Assembly (NCBI GenBank): GCA_030691665.1
Contig: JAUYDU010000137.1
Span: 1 to 6,326 of the forward strand
Direction: 5' to 3'
Length of the DNA: 6,326 nt
Origin: Chloroflexota bacterium
GTDB lineage: Bacteria; Chloroflexota; Dehalococcoidia; SM23-28-2
The number at the start of each line of letters is the position of its first letter. Position 1 is the stretch's first letter. Below the pieces are notes generated by a model, which was not told the origin of the DNA, searched no databases, and was given only the letters and a program-made list of their open reading frames with translations. Position numbers and translations under genes: made by a program. Positions 1 to 5,715 of the stretch are shown here, one piece after another.

Positions 1-1
1 T

Positions 2-400
2 GCCAGCGGCCATGGCACCTATTCGGGGCGTGGCTCCAAGGGCCAGAAGTCGCGGTCAGGCGGCGGGCCTCGTCTGGGTTTCGAGGGCGGTCAGACACCC
101 CTGATCAAGCGCTTGCCCTATCGGCGGGGCTTTACCAACATCTTCCGGGTGGAATATGCGGCGGTGAATGTGAAGCAGTTAGAGCGATTCGAAGTGGGCA
201 CGGCGGTAACGCCCCAGCTCCTGCGGGAAGCAGGTATCGTCAAGACCGCCAGGCAGCCGGTGAAGATCCTGGGTGACGGCGAGATAAGCAAGGCCCTGAC
301 GGTGCGGGCCCACAAGTTCTCGACGACGGCCAGGGAGAAGATCGAGGCGGCGGGGGGAAGTGTTGAGGAGGTAGCGCATGCGAGCGCAAGCGGCCGCTAG
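2..400 (+). CDS. rplO: 50S ribosomal protein L15, 5'-truncated by window edge
   Basis: L15 is a large-subunit protein that binds 23S rRNA late in 50S assembly. The reading frame is open from base 2 to the TAG at 398-400, giving 132 visible residues. The start codon and roughly the first 15-20 residues lie upstream of the window. The first visible residues carry the Gly/Arg/Lys/Ser-rich L15 signature (SGHGTYSGRGSKGQKSRSGG), followed by the GFEGGQTPL-x-KRLPYRRGF block. The C-terminal half has the VNVKQLERFEVG and KILGDGEISKALTVRAHKFS motifs typical of the family. A TTG at 113 is in frame but internal and is not the start, because conserved L15 sequence continues upstream of it. The 3' end overlaps secY by 23 bases, as expected for the spc operon order L15-SecY. 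Identification is firm. Confidence 0.97.
   Translation, partial: ASGHGTYSGRGSKGQKSRSGGGPRLGFEGGQTPLIKRLPYRRGFTNIFRVEYAAVNVKQLERFEVGTAVTPQLLREAGIVKTARQPVKILGDGEISKALTVRAHKFSTTAREKIEAAGGSVEEVAHASASGR
365..372 (+). promoter_or_regulatory. Shine-Dalgarno site for secY
   Basis: GAGGAGGT lies inside the 3' end of rplO and ends 5 bases before the ATG at 378. It is a near-perfect anti-16S match and supports ATG 378 as the secY start, despite the 23-base overlap with rplO. Confidence 0.8.
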
Positions 401-1730
401 GCCACGGCTGCTTCAGGCGGTCATCGACGCCTTCGCCCAGCCGGACGTCCGCCAGAAGATCCTGTTCACCCTGGCGCTGCTGGTGGTGTTCCGGTTTGTG
501 GCCAACCTGCCGGTGCCGGGTATCGACCCTGGTAAGCTCAGTGAGATCTTCCGCCAGAACGCCGTCCTGGGCTTCTTGAACATCTTCAGCGGTGGTGCTC
601 TTCAGAACATGAGCGTGGCCGCCATGGGCGTCTACCCCTACGTGACCTCGTCGATCGTGATGCAGTTGCTGGTGCCCATAGTGCCGGCCTTGCAGGCCTT
701 ATCCAAGGAGGGGGAGCAGGGCCGCCGCCAGATCCAGATCTACACCCACTGGCTGACGGTGCCCATGGCCATCGTTCAGGGCTACGGGCAGCTCGTTCTC
801 ATCCAGCAGTTGGGGGGCATCAGCGGGATCGGCCTGGCGGGTGCGAACATGTTGCCCACCCTTTCGATGGTGGCTTCGATGACGGCGGGCACCATGTTTC
901 TGGTCTGGCTGGGCGAGCTGATTAGCGAGCAGGGGATCGGCAACGGCATATCGGTGATCATCTTCGCGGGCATCGTGGCCGGCATACCGCGGATGATCGG
1001 CCAGGAGGTCTACACCGAGAGCAGCTTCGCGGGCGTCGCGATCCTGGTTCTGTTCATCGTGGCTATTCTGGCGATCATCGTCTTCTTCCAGGAGGCCCAG
1101 CGGCGCATCCCCGTTCAGTACTCCCGCAGCCTGTTTCGGGGCGGGCGGATGTACCGCCAGTCGGGGCAGACGCACGTCCCGCTGCGGGTGAACTCGGCCG
1201 GGATGATCCCCCTCATCTTCGCCTTCTCCATCGTTATCATGCCGGCGTATGCTTCCAGCATCTTCGAAACGTCGAGTATCTCCTGGGTAGCTAATGTGGC
1301 AAAGACTATCACGGACATCTTCAATCCGGCCAATGGGGGATATTGGTTGTTCCTGTTCTTGCTGGTGGTGATCTTCGCTTTCTTCTACACGCTGGTCATC
1401 TTCCAGCAGCAGAACCTGGCGGAGAACCTTCAGCGGCAGGGGGGCTTCATTCCGGGCATCCGTCCCGGCCGCCCGACGTCGGACTACATCACGCGGGTGC
1501 TGATCCGCATCACCTGGGCGGGCGCCCTGTTTCTGGGCTTTGTGGCGGTGGCGCCCTGGGTGGCCGCGCACCTCACTGGGAATCAAGCCCTGAGCTTGAG
1601 CCGGGGAGGGGGACTGTCCTTTGGCATCACCAGCAGCGGCTTGATCATCGTGGTGGGCGTGGTGCTGGACACCATGCGCCAGCTCGAGGCCCAGCTCTTG
1701 ATGCGCCAGTACGAGGGCTTCATCCGCTAG
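378..1730 (+). CDS. secY: Protein translocase channel subunit SecY
   Basis: SecY forms the membrane channel of the SecYEG translocon, which exports or inserts proteins together with SecA or ribosomes. The 450-residue length is normal for a full-length SecY. Visible landmarks are: TM1 with VFRFVANLPVPGID (residues 37-50); the plug/TM2 region GGALQNMSVAAMGVYPYV (72-89); LSKEGEQGRRQIQ (108-120); the GELISEQGIGNGIS stretch (179-192); the cytoplasmic QEAQRRIPVQYSR loop (238-250); PLRVNSAGMIPLIFA (268-282); the C5 loop GFIPGIRPGRPTSDYITR (356-373), with Arg362 matching the conserved SecA/ribosome-contact arginine; and the C-terminal LEAQLLMRQYEGFI (436-449). Ten hydrophobic segments are expected, and the hydrophobic pattern agrees. 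The ATG has a strong ribosome site at 365-372. adk follows after 17 bases. Confidence 0.98.
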   Translation: MRAQAAARPRLLQAVIDAFAQPDVRQKILFTLALLVVFRFVANLPVPGIDPGKLSEIFRQNAVLGFLNIFSGGALQNMSVAAMGVYPYVTSSIVMQLLVPIVPALQALSKEGEQGRRQIQIYTHWLTVPMAIVQGYGQLVLIQQLGGISGIGLAGANMLPTLSMVASMTAGTMFLVWLGELISEQGIGNGISVIIFAGIVAGIPRMIGQEVYTESSFAGVAILVLFIVAILAIIVFFQEAQRRIPVQYSRSLFRGGRMYRQSGQTHVPLRVNSAGMIPLIFAFSIVIMPAYASSIFETSSISWVANVAKTITDIFNPANGGYWLFLFLLVVIFAFFYTLVIFQQQNLAENLQRQGGFIPGIRPGRPTSDYITRVLIRITWAGALFLGFVAVAPWVAAHLTGNQALSLSRGGGLSFGITSSGLIIVVGVVLDTMRQLEAQLLMRQYEGFIR

Positions 1731-1737
1731 GGGGTGG
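1729..1737 (+). promoter_or_regulatory. Shine-Dalgarno-like site for adk
   Basis: The AGGGGGTGG run overlaps the secY stop codon and ends 10 bases before TTG 1748. It is a purine-rich, imperfect match. It supports the TTG start, since no in-frame ATG or GTG lies between the secY stop and the P-loop. Confidence 0.5.
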
Positions 1738-1747
1738 ACGCGGGCCC

Positions 1748-2395
1748 TTGTACGTTATCCTCTTTGGTGCCCCAGGGGCGGGTAAAGGAACTCAGGCAAC
1801 GATTCTGGCGGAAAAGACGGGGTTGGTACACATCACAACGGGGGAGCTGTTCAGGGAGGCCATCAGGCAGGGGACCGAGCTGGGGAAGCAGGCTCAGCCC
1901 TACGTTGAGCAGGGCCGGTTGGTGCCCGACCACCTGACGATCGGCATGTTGCTGGAGCGCCTGGCTCAGGGCGACTGCGGCGGCGGTTGCCTGCTGGACG
2001 GCTTCCCGCGAACGATGGAGCAGGCGACTGCCTTGGACGAGGCTCTGGCCGAGCGGGGCAAGGCCATCGACAAGGTTCTGTACATCCGGGTTCCCGAGGC
2101 TGAGCTGGTGAGTCGCCTCTCCGGGCGCTGGACCTGCCGCCAGTGTGGCACCGTCTATCACCAGCGCCTGCATCCGCCGCGGCAGGAGGGTCGTTGCGAC
2201 CGCTGCGGCAGCGAGCTGTACCAGCGGGAGGACGACAAGCCGGAGCCGGTTCGCCAGCGGCTGGAGGTCTACTGGCGCCAAACAGCCCCGCTTATCGACT
2301 ACTACCGGGCCGCCGGCAAGCTGCGGGAGGTAGACGGAAACAAGCCGGTGGACGAGGTCAGCGAGGAGTTGCTGGCAGCCCTGGCGGATCCCTAG
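1748..2395 (+). CDS. adk: Adenylate kinase, long form with zinc-type LID
   Basis: Adenylate kinase catalyses ATP + AMP = 2 ADP in the cytoplasm and balances adenine nucleotides. The 215-residue product matches the long bacterial form. The P-loop GAPGAGKGT is at residues 7-15, the AMP-binding region TTGELFREAI at 30-39, and the DGFPRT motif at 84-89. The LID domain (about 123-160) carries two CxxC pairs, Cys130/Cys133 and Cys150/Cys153. These are the structural zinc site found in many Gram-positive and thermophilic Adks and absent from E. coli Adk. The start is TTG: starting there places the P-loop at the usual distance from the N-terminus. The frame is open much further upstream, to an ATG at 1343, but that stretch is the out-of-frame shadow of secY. 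adk follows secY and precedes map, as in many bacterial spc operons. Confidence 0.96.
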   Translation: MYVILFGAPGAGKGTQATILAEKTGLVHITTGELFREAIRQGTELGKQAQPYVEQGRLVPDHLTIGMLLERLAQGDCGGGCLLDGFPRTMEQATALDEALAERGKAIDKVLYIRVPEAELVSRLSGRWTCRQCGTVYHQRLHPPRQEGRCDRCGSELYQREDDKPEPVRQRLEVYWRQTAPLIDYYRAAGKLREVDGNKPVDEVSEELLAALADP

Positions 2396-2415
2396 GAGGG
2401 GGCCCACGAGAACTT

Positions 2416-3165
2416 ATGCCCATCGTCCTGAAATCGCCGCAGGAGATAGCCTTGATGCGGGAAGCCGGTCGGGCGGTGGCCGAGGTCCTGGCCATCCTAG
2501 CCTGGGAGATCCGCCCGGGGCTGGTGCTCAGGAAGCTGGACGACATCGTGCGGCGAGAGTTCGCCAAGAGAAAGGTGGTGCCCACCTTCTTGGCATATCA
2601 GGGTTATCCCGCCCGCGTCTGCGTGTCTGTGAACGATGAGGTGGTGCACGCTATTCCCGACAGTCGTGTCCTGCGAGAGGGCGACATCGTGAGCATCGAC
2701 CTGGGGGCCACTCACAATGGTTTCGTGGGCGATGCGGCCATCACCGTGGGTGCGGGGAGGACAAGCCCTGAGGCGGAGCGGCTCCTGCGGGTAACCGAGG
2801 AGGCGCTCTGGGAGGGAATCAGAGCGGCGTGGGCGGGCGCTCGCCTGGGACAGGTCTCGGCGGCGATTCAGGCCCACGTTGAAGGCAACGGCTTCTCCGT
2901 GGTGCGGGAGTACGTCGGCCACGGCATCGGCCGCAGCATGCACGAGGAGCCGCAGGTGCCCAACTTTGGCCTGCCCGATCAGGGGCTAGTGCTCAAGAAG
3001 GGGATGGTGCTGGCCATCGAGCCGATGGTCACGGCCGGCGACTGGCGGACGCGCAGGGATTCTGACAACTGGACGGTTCGCACGGTGGACGGCAGTCTGG
3101 CCGCCCACTTCGAGCACACGATAGCTATCACCGGCGGCGAGCCGCAGGTGCTGACGCTGCCCTGA
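2416..3165 (+). CDS. map: Type I methionine aminopeptidase
   Basis: Map removes the initiator methionine from nascent proteins when the second residue is small. The 249-residue product is a short type Ia enzyme without an N-terminal extension. The five metal ligands of the pita-bread fold are all present: Asp95 (SIDLGA), Asp106 (VGDAA), His169 (GHGIG), Glu202 (AIEPM) and Glu233 (FEHT). The substrate-side histidines His78 (NDEVVHAIP) and His176 (SMHEEP) are also present. Near the C-terminus, the W-x-VRTVDGSLAAHFEHT stretch fits the family. ATG 2416 is the first plausible start after the adk stop. A strong AGGAGGG at 2394-2400 lies 15 bases upstream, which is longer than ideal; a weaker GAG at 2408-2410 sits closer. 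The frame is open upstream to 2143, but that stretch is adk shadow. The gap to adk is 20 bases. Confidence 0.97.
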   Translation: MPIVLKSPQEIALMREAGRAVAEVLAILAWEIRPGLVLRKLDDIVRREFAKRKVVPTFLAYQGYPARVCVSVNDEVVHAIPDSRVLREGDIVSIDLGATHNGFVGDAAITVGAGRTSPEAERLLRVTEEALWEGIRAAWAGARLGQVSAAIQAHVEGNGFSVVREYVGHGIGRSMHEEPQVPNFGLPDQGLVLKKGMVLAIEPMVTAGDWRTRRDSDNWTVRTVDGSLAAHFEHTIAITGGEPQVLTLP

Positions 3166-3171
3166 AGGTCT

Positions 3172-3190
3172 GCCCCGGCTGGGTCGGGGC
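3172..3190 (+). repeat. GC-rich hairpin in the map-infA gap, copy 1
   Basis: GCCCCG at 3172-3177 pairs with CGGGGC at 3185-3190 over a 7-base loop, and an extra G-U pair is possible at 3178/3184. No T-run follows, so it is not a standard intrinsic terminator. Its arms match the hairpin before rpoA (5716-5733) almost exactly, including the flanking T before and G after. It could be an RNA-processing or stability element, a weak attenuator, or a small dispersed repeat. The function is unknown. Confidence 0.55.
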
Positions 3191-3230
3191 GCGAGTAGAC
3201 AGGCGGGGGTGATTTGCCCATAGGGCGTTT

Positions 3231-3449
3231 ATGGCTAAGAAAGAAGCGATAGAGGTCGAAGGGGTAGTGAAGAAGGCCTTGCCCAACGTCATGTTTCACG
3301 TGGAGCTAGCCAACGGGCATAAGATTCTGGCCCATGCCTCGGGGAAGATCCGGCTTCACTACATTCGCATCCTACCGGGGGATCGAGTCCTGGTGGAGTT
3401 GTCGCCCTACGACCTCAGTCGTGGTAGGATTACTTATCGGTTCAGGTAG
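3231..3449 (+). CDS. infA: Translation initiation factor IF-1
   Basis: IF-1 binds the 30S A-site during initiation and supports IF-2 and IF-3. The product has 72 residues, the canonical length, and is a single OB-fold (S1-like) domain. Family landmarks are MAKKEAIEVEGVV at the start, the ALPNVMFHVELANGHKILAH strand pair (residues 16-35), SGKIRLHYIRILPGDRV (37-53) and the ending ELSPYDLSRGRITYRFR (56-72). The gap from map is 65 bases and contains the hairpin at 3172-3190. The purine run GGGGGTGA (3205-3212) is about 18 bases from the ATG and TAGGGCG (3221-3227) is close to it, so the ribosome site is not a textbook one. There is no KOW-type L14e-like gene between map and infA, unlike in many Firmicutes. 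Confidence 0.97.
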   Translation: MAKKEAIEVEGVVKKALPNVMFHVELANGHKILAHASGKIRLHYIRILPGDRVLVELSPYDLSRGRITYRFR

Positions 3450-3473
3450 ACTTTTTCAGGAACAGACAGGGAC

Positions 3474-3587
3474 ATGAAAGTACGAGCTTCGGTGAAGCGG
3501 CGCTGCGAGAAGTGCAAGATCGTCCGCCGCAAAGGGGTGGTAAGGGTGATCTGCGAGAACCCGCGCCACAAGCAGCGCCAGGGATAG
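3474..3587 (+). CDS. rpmJ: 50S ribosomal protein L36, zinc (C+) form
   Basis: L36 is the smallest large-subunit protein and helps order 23S rRNA near the peptidyl-transferase region. Reading from ATG 3474 to TAG 3585-3587 gives 37 residues, the usual length. The sequence starts MKVRASVKRRCEKC and ends NPRHKQRQG. The zinc-ribbon ligands Cys11, Cys14, Cys27 and His32 are all present, so this is the zinc-binding form and not the cysteine-free paralogue induced by zinc starvation. The gene sits between infA and rpsM, its standard place, 24 bases after infA and 10 bases before rpsM. The Shine-Dalgarno is weak (CAGGGA just upstream). Confidence 0.97.
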   Translation: MKVRASVKRRCEKCKIVRRKGVVRVICENPRHKQRQG

Positions 3588-3597
3588 GGGAGGCGAC

Positions 3598-3981
3598 ATG
3601 GCACGCATCGCCGGTGTAGACATTCCCAGGGATAAGCGGGTGGATGTATCCCTACGCTACATCTACGGCATCGGGTCGACTCTGGCCCACACCATCTGCG
3701 ACAGCAGCCGGGTGGATCCGGCCACCAAGGTGCGCGACCTGAGCGACGACGAGATCAGCCGTATCCGCGAGTTCATCGACCGCAACTACATCGTGGAGGG
3801 CGAGTTGCGCAAGGGGGTGCGCCAGAACATCCAGCGCCTCATCGAGATCAACTGCTATCGTGGTGTACGCCATCGCCGCGGCCTGCCCGCCCGCGGCCAG
3901 CGCACCCGCACCAACGCTCGCTGTAAGCGGGGGCCACGCAAGACTGTGGCCGGCAAGCGGCGGGCAGTGGCCAAGAAGTAG
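3598..3981 (+). CDS. rpsM: 30S ribosomal protein S13
   Basis: S13 sits in the head of the 30S subunit, contacts the P-site tRNA through its basic tail and forms bridges to the 50S subunit. The 127-residue product has the S13 N-terminus MARIAGVDIPRDKRV, the helix-two-turn-helix region with YIYGIG (residues 21-26), the long helix GELRKGVRQNIQRLIEI (68-84), and the signature basic loop GVRHRRGLPARGQRTRTNAR (89-108). A lysine/arginine tail follows, ending AKK. A strong GGGGAGG at 3587-3593 overlaps the rpmJ stop and ends 4 bases before the ATG. The gene leads the alpha-operon block of S13-S11-S4-RpoA. Confidence 0.98.
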   Translation: MARIAGVDIPRDKRVDVSLRYIYGIGSTLAHTICDSSRVDPATKVRDLSDDEISRIREFIDRNYIVEGELRKGVRQNIQRLIEINCYRGVRHRRGLPARGQRTRTNARCKRGPRKTVAGKRRAVAKK

Positions 3982-3989
3982 GACACCAA

Positions 3990-4022
3990 CCAGGCCGAAC
4001 GAGCGCCTGGCTACGGGCAGGC
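3990..4022 (+). promoter_or_regulatory. Two mutually exclusive hairpins before rpsK
   Basis: In the 53-base gap between rpsM and rpsK, CCAGGC (3990-3995) can pair with GCCTGG (4005-4010) over a 9-base loop. Alternatively, GCCTG (4005-4009) can pair with CAGGC (4018-4022) over an 8-base loop. The two helices share the middle arm, so only one can form at a time. The second ends 2 bases before the rpsK Shine-Dalgarno (4025-4030). This looks like a possible translational switch, but stems this short arise by chance in GC-rich DNA. Confidence 0.3.
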
Positions 4023-4034
4023 AAGAGGAGAGCT

Positions 4035-4442
4035 ATGGCGGAAAAAAAGGCGGAAAAAAAGGGCAAAGGCAGGACGCGGCGTCGGGAGCGCAAGAATGTT
4101 CCCGTGGGGCGGGCCTACATTCAGTCTACCTTCAACAATACCACCATCACCCTGACCGATCCCAACGGCAACGTCCTGTCCTGGGCCAGTGCTGGCACGG
4201 CGGGGTTCAAGGGATCGCGCAAGAGCACTCCCTACGCAGCCCAGGTGGCCGGAGATCGGGCGGCGCGGGGGGCGATGGAGCACGGCCTGCGCCAGGTGGA
4301 GGTGTGCGTGAGGGGCCCTGGTAGCGGCCGAGAAGCGGCCATTCGTGCCCTCCAGGCGGCGGGCATCCAGGTAAAGAGCATCCGCGACGTAACACCGATT
4401 CCCCACAATGGCTGTCGCCCACCCAAACGACGCCGGGTGTAA
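4035..4442 (+). CDS. rpsK: 30S ribosomal protein S11
   Basis: S11 lies on the 30S platform near the E-site mRNA exit and is needed for platform assembly. The product has 135 residues with a lysine/arginine-rich N-terminal tail (1-20). Family motifs follow: GRAYIQSTFNNTTITLTDPNG (residues 25-45), SWASAGTAGFKGSRKSTPYAAQ (49-70), VRGPGSGREAAIRALQ (92-107) and the closing DVTPIPHNGCRPPKRRRV (118-135). GAGGAG at 4025-4030 is 4 bases before the ATG. My count of GC across 4081-4440 is about 67%. In most bacteria rpsD follows directly. Here two unrecognised genes intervene, the first beginning 8 bases after the rpsK stop. Confidence 0.98.
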   Translation: MAEKKAEKKGKGRTRRRERKNVPVGRAYIQSTFNNTTITLTDPNGNVLSWASAGTAGFKGSRKSTPYAAQVAGDRAARGAMEHGLRQVEVCVRGPGSGREAAIRALQAAGIQVKSIRDVTPIPHNGCRPPKRRRV

Positions 4443-4450
4443 GACTGAGC

Positions 4451-4711
4451 GTGCCTAATCCTACGGTCTTCAGAAGCAACTGGGCCGTTGAGAATGAGGA
4501 CGGGACGGTAACGGAGGTTCAAGAGAGTGTTCGGGCCAATGGCGACAGAAGTCAGATGGTGTTTCATCGGGAGACGAGCGGCCGAAAGTACGCTGTTTGG
4601 CACGTGGTATACGACGCAGCAGATGCCGTGGCTCATGGCCCGGAAGAGAAATTTCGAAGTGGAGGTTATCTAGGTTCCTGGCCGCCGCCAGGTTACCTGC
4701 GAGGATTCTGA
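4451..4711 (+). CDS. Unrecognised 86-aa protein, first gene of the rpsK-rpsD insert
   Basis: I do not recognise this protein. It starts at GTG 4451, the only usable start near the beginning of the frame, with only a weak GAG in the ribosome-site position, so it may depend on translational coupling to rpsK 8 bases upstream. The 86 residues look soluble, with no signal peptide or membrane segment. The N-terminal half alternates polar and hydrophobic residues with Asn/Gly turns (NEDGTVTE, ANGDRS), suggesting beta-strands. A central KYAVWHVVYDAADAVAHGPEE block (residues 47-66) has two histidines (His51, His62) and an aspartate (Asp55). The C-terminus is Gly/Pro/aromatic-rich (YLGSWPPPGYLRGF). GC is about 56%, well below rpsK. 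The WHVVYD...HGPE block is faintly reminiscent of small proteins in toxin-type pairs, but this is an impression and not an assignment. Confidence 0.7.
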   Translation: MPNPTVFRSNWAVENEDGTVTEVQESVRANGDRSQMVFHRETSGRKYAVWHVVYDAADAVAHGPEEKFRSGGYLGSWPPPGYLRGF

Positions 4712-4712
4712 C

Positions 4713-5075
4713 ATGGTGAGGGCCGCTGCTGAGCTTAAGAAAGATGTGCTGTCCCATATCGAAGAGTACCTAGCGGGCTCCCTATCCGGCCCACAGGTAG
4801 CTGAATGGGCCTTGAGCGTGCTCGTGGACAAGGCCTTTGGCTCAAAGGAAGCCCTTCTCGAGGATTGCCTGGTGGCGTTGGCCACCCTCCATGACAGTGA
4901 TGAACGGTTTGATACGGCCAGGGCGGACATCGGGTTCTTCAGGGATTGCCTCTTGGGCAAGCGTGAATATCATCGCGACTTGGAAGTACGGCTGGCAAAA
5001 GGACATGTTGATATCGAAGTGCGGGGCGTGAGGAAGCGGTTTCCGCTTCGCCGTGGTAGCAAAGGTGGGGACTAG
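4713..5075 (+). CDS. Unrecognised 120-aa helical protein, second gene of the rpsK-rpsD insert
   Basis: I cannot assign this protein to a named family. ATG 4713 follows the previous stop after a single base and has GAGGA (4701-4705) 7 bases upstream, so the two genes should be translated together. Residues 1-90 are mostly amphipathic helix: ELKKDVLSHIEEYLAG, then SGPQVAEWALSVLVDKAF, then KEALLEDCLVALATLHDSDE. Residues 86-110 look like a short beta-hairpin (EYHRDLEVRLAKGHVDIEVRG). The tail is basic (VRKRFPLRRGSKGG). No signal peptide or membrane segment is visible. The pattern of a short helix ending in an Ala-Gly turn, followed by an EWA helix, recalls small immunity-like helical proteins; this is inference only. 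GC is about 57%. The TAG stop shares its last G with the rpsD GTG start. Confidence 0.75.
   Translation: MVRAAAELKKDVLSHIEEYLAGSLSGPQVAEWALSVLVDKAFGSKEALLEDCLVALATLHDSDERFDTARADIGFFRDCLLGKREYHRDLEVRLAKGHVDIEVRGVRKRFPLRRGSKGGD
5061..5068 (+). promoter_or_regulatory. Shine-Dalgarno site for rpsD inside the upstream gene
   Basis: AAAGGTGG lies within the last codons of the 120-aa gene and ends 6 bases before GTG 5075. It fixes the rpsD start and means ribosomes translating the upstream gene pass through it immediately before the TAGTG stop/start junction. Confidence 0.65.
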
Positions 5076-5701
5076 TGGCACGGTATAGAGGACCCGTTTG
5101 TCGAATATGCCGGCGGTTGGCGGAGAAGCTGTTTCTCAAGGGGGAGAAGTGCTATAGTCCCAGGTGCTCCTTCGAGCGCCGCCCCTATGCCCCTGGACAG
5201 CGCTCCGCTCGTCGGCGCAAGGTATCCGACCGCGGCCTCCAGTTGCGGGAGAAGCAGAAGGCGCGCGCCAGCTACGGTGTGCTGGAGCGCCAGTTCCGGC
5301 GCTACTACAGGGAGGCCGTACGCAGGAAAGGCATCAGCGGCGAGAACATTCTGCGCATGCTGGAGATGCGTCTGGACAACGTCGTCTATCGCCTGGGTTT
5401 CGCCGATTCGCGCAACCAGGCTCGGCAGATGGTGCGCCACGGCCACCTCAGCGTCAACGGGCACAAGGCCGACATCCCTTCCCACGTGGTCAAGGTGAAC
5501 GATGACATCGGCTGGACAGGGCGAGGGATGAAGTCGGAATTATTCCAGGTGGCTAAGGAGCAGGTGGCCAGCCGTCCTCTGCCCTCGTGGCTGAGCCTGG
5601 ATGGCGAGAGCATGACCGGGCGGGTGCTGGGCACGCCTATGCCTGAGGAGATTGGCGCCAAATTCGACCCGGCTACCATTGTTGAGTTCTACTCCCGTTA
5701 G
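5075..5701 (+). CDS. rpsD: 30S ribosomal protein S4, four-cysteine zinc form
   Basis: S4 is a primary 16S rRNA binder that nucleates 30S assembly and forms part of the mRNA entry tunnel. In several bacteria it also represses its own operon's translation. The product has 208 residues starting MARYRGPVCRICRR, so GTG 5075 is the right start. Cys9, Cys12, Cys26 and Cys31 form the N-terminal zinc site, as in thermophile and many Gram-positive S4 proteins. KCYSPRCSFERRPYAPGQ (residues 25-42) is typical. The S4 RNA-binding domain spans roughly 95-160, with MLEMRLDNVVYRLGFADSRNQ and ARQMVRHGHLSVNG. The C-terminus, FDPATIVEFYSR, is canonical. The start overlaps the preceding unknown gene's stop by one base, an unusual neighbour since rpsK normally precedes rpsD. 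Confidence 0.98.
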   Translation: MARYRGPVCRICRRLAEKLFLKGEKCYSPRCSFERRPYAPGQRSARRRKVSDRGLQLREKQKARASYGVLERQFRRYYREAVRRKGISGENILRMLEMRLDNVVYRLGFADSRNQARQMVRHGHLSVNGHKADIPSHVVKVNDDIGWTGRGMKSELFQVAKEQVASRPLPSWLSLDGESMTGRVLGTPMPEEIGAKFDPATIVEFYSR

Positions 5702-5715
5702 CGACCAATTGCTGT

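Noticed and set aside
699..1586. 295-aa open frame on the - strand across secY
   Set aside because: It is antisense to unmistakable SecY and its composition (Asp/His/Arg/Gln-rich) is typical of the reverse complement of GC-rich coding DNA. No family is recognisable.
1343..1747. Possible N-terminal extension of adk or a SecY-Adk overlapping gene
   Set aside because: This in-frame stretch is secY read in another frame. TTG 1748 gives a normal-length Adk with the P-loop at residue 7.
1727..2407. 226-aa open frame on the - strand across adk
   Set aside because: It exactly shadows adk, whose full set of motifs is intact on the + strand. It has no ribosome site or family signature.
2143..2415. 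Possible N-terminal extension of map
   Set aside because: The stretch is adk read out of frame and is Ala/Gly/Pro-rich without Map similarity. ATG 2416 gives a standard type Ia enzyme.
3172..3190. Intrinsic terminator splitting the operon before infA
   Set aside because: The stem is GC-rich but is not followed by a T-run, and infA continues on the same strand. It is kept as a hairpin of unknown role.
4470..4757. Minus-strand open frames across the two unknown genes as the real coding strand
   Set aside because: The + strand frames have sensible start/stop spacing (one-base gap, then TAGTG overlap), a ribosome site for the second gene and the operon direction. The - strand frames lack ribosome sites and cross the gene boundaries.
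4443..5074. Target-site duplication or terminal inverted repeats around the two-gene insert
   Set aside because: I compared both junctions by eye and saw no direct or inverted repeats and no transposase, so a simple insertion-sequence origin is not supported.
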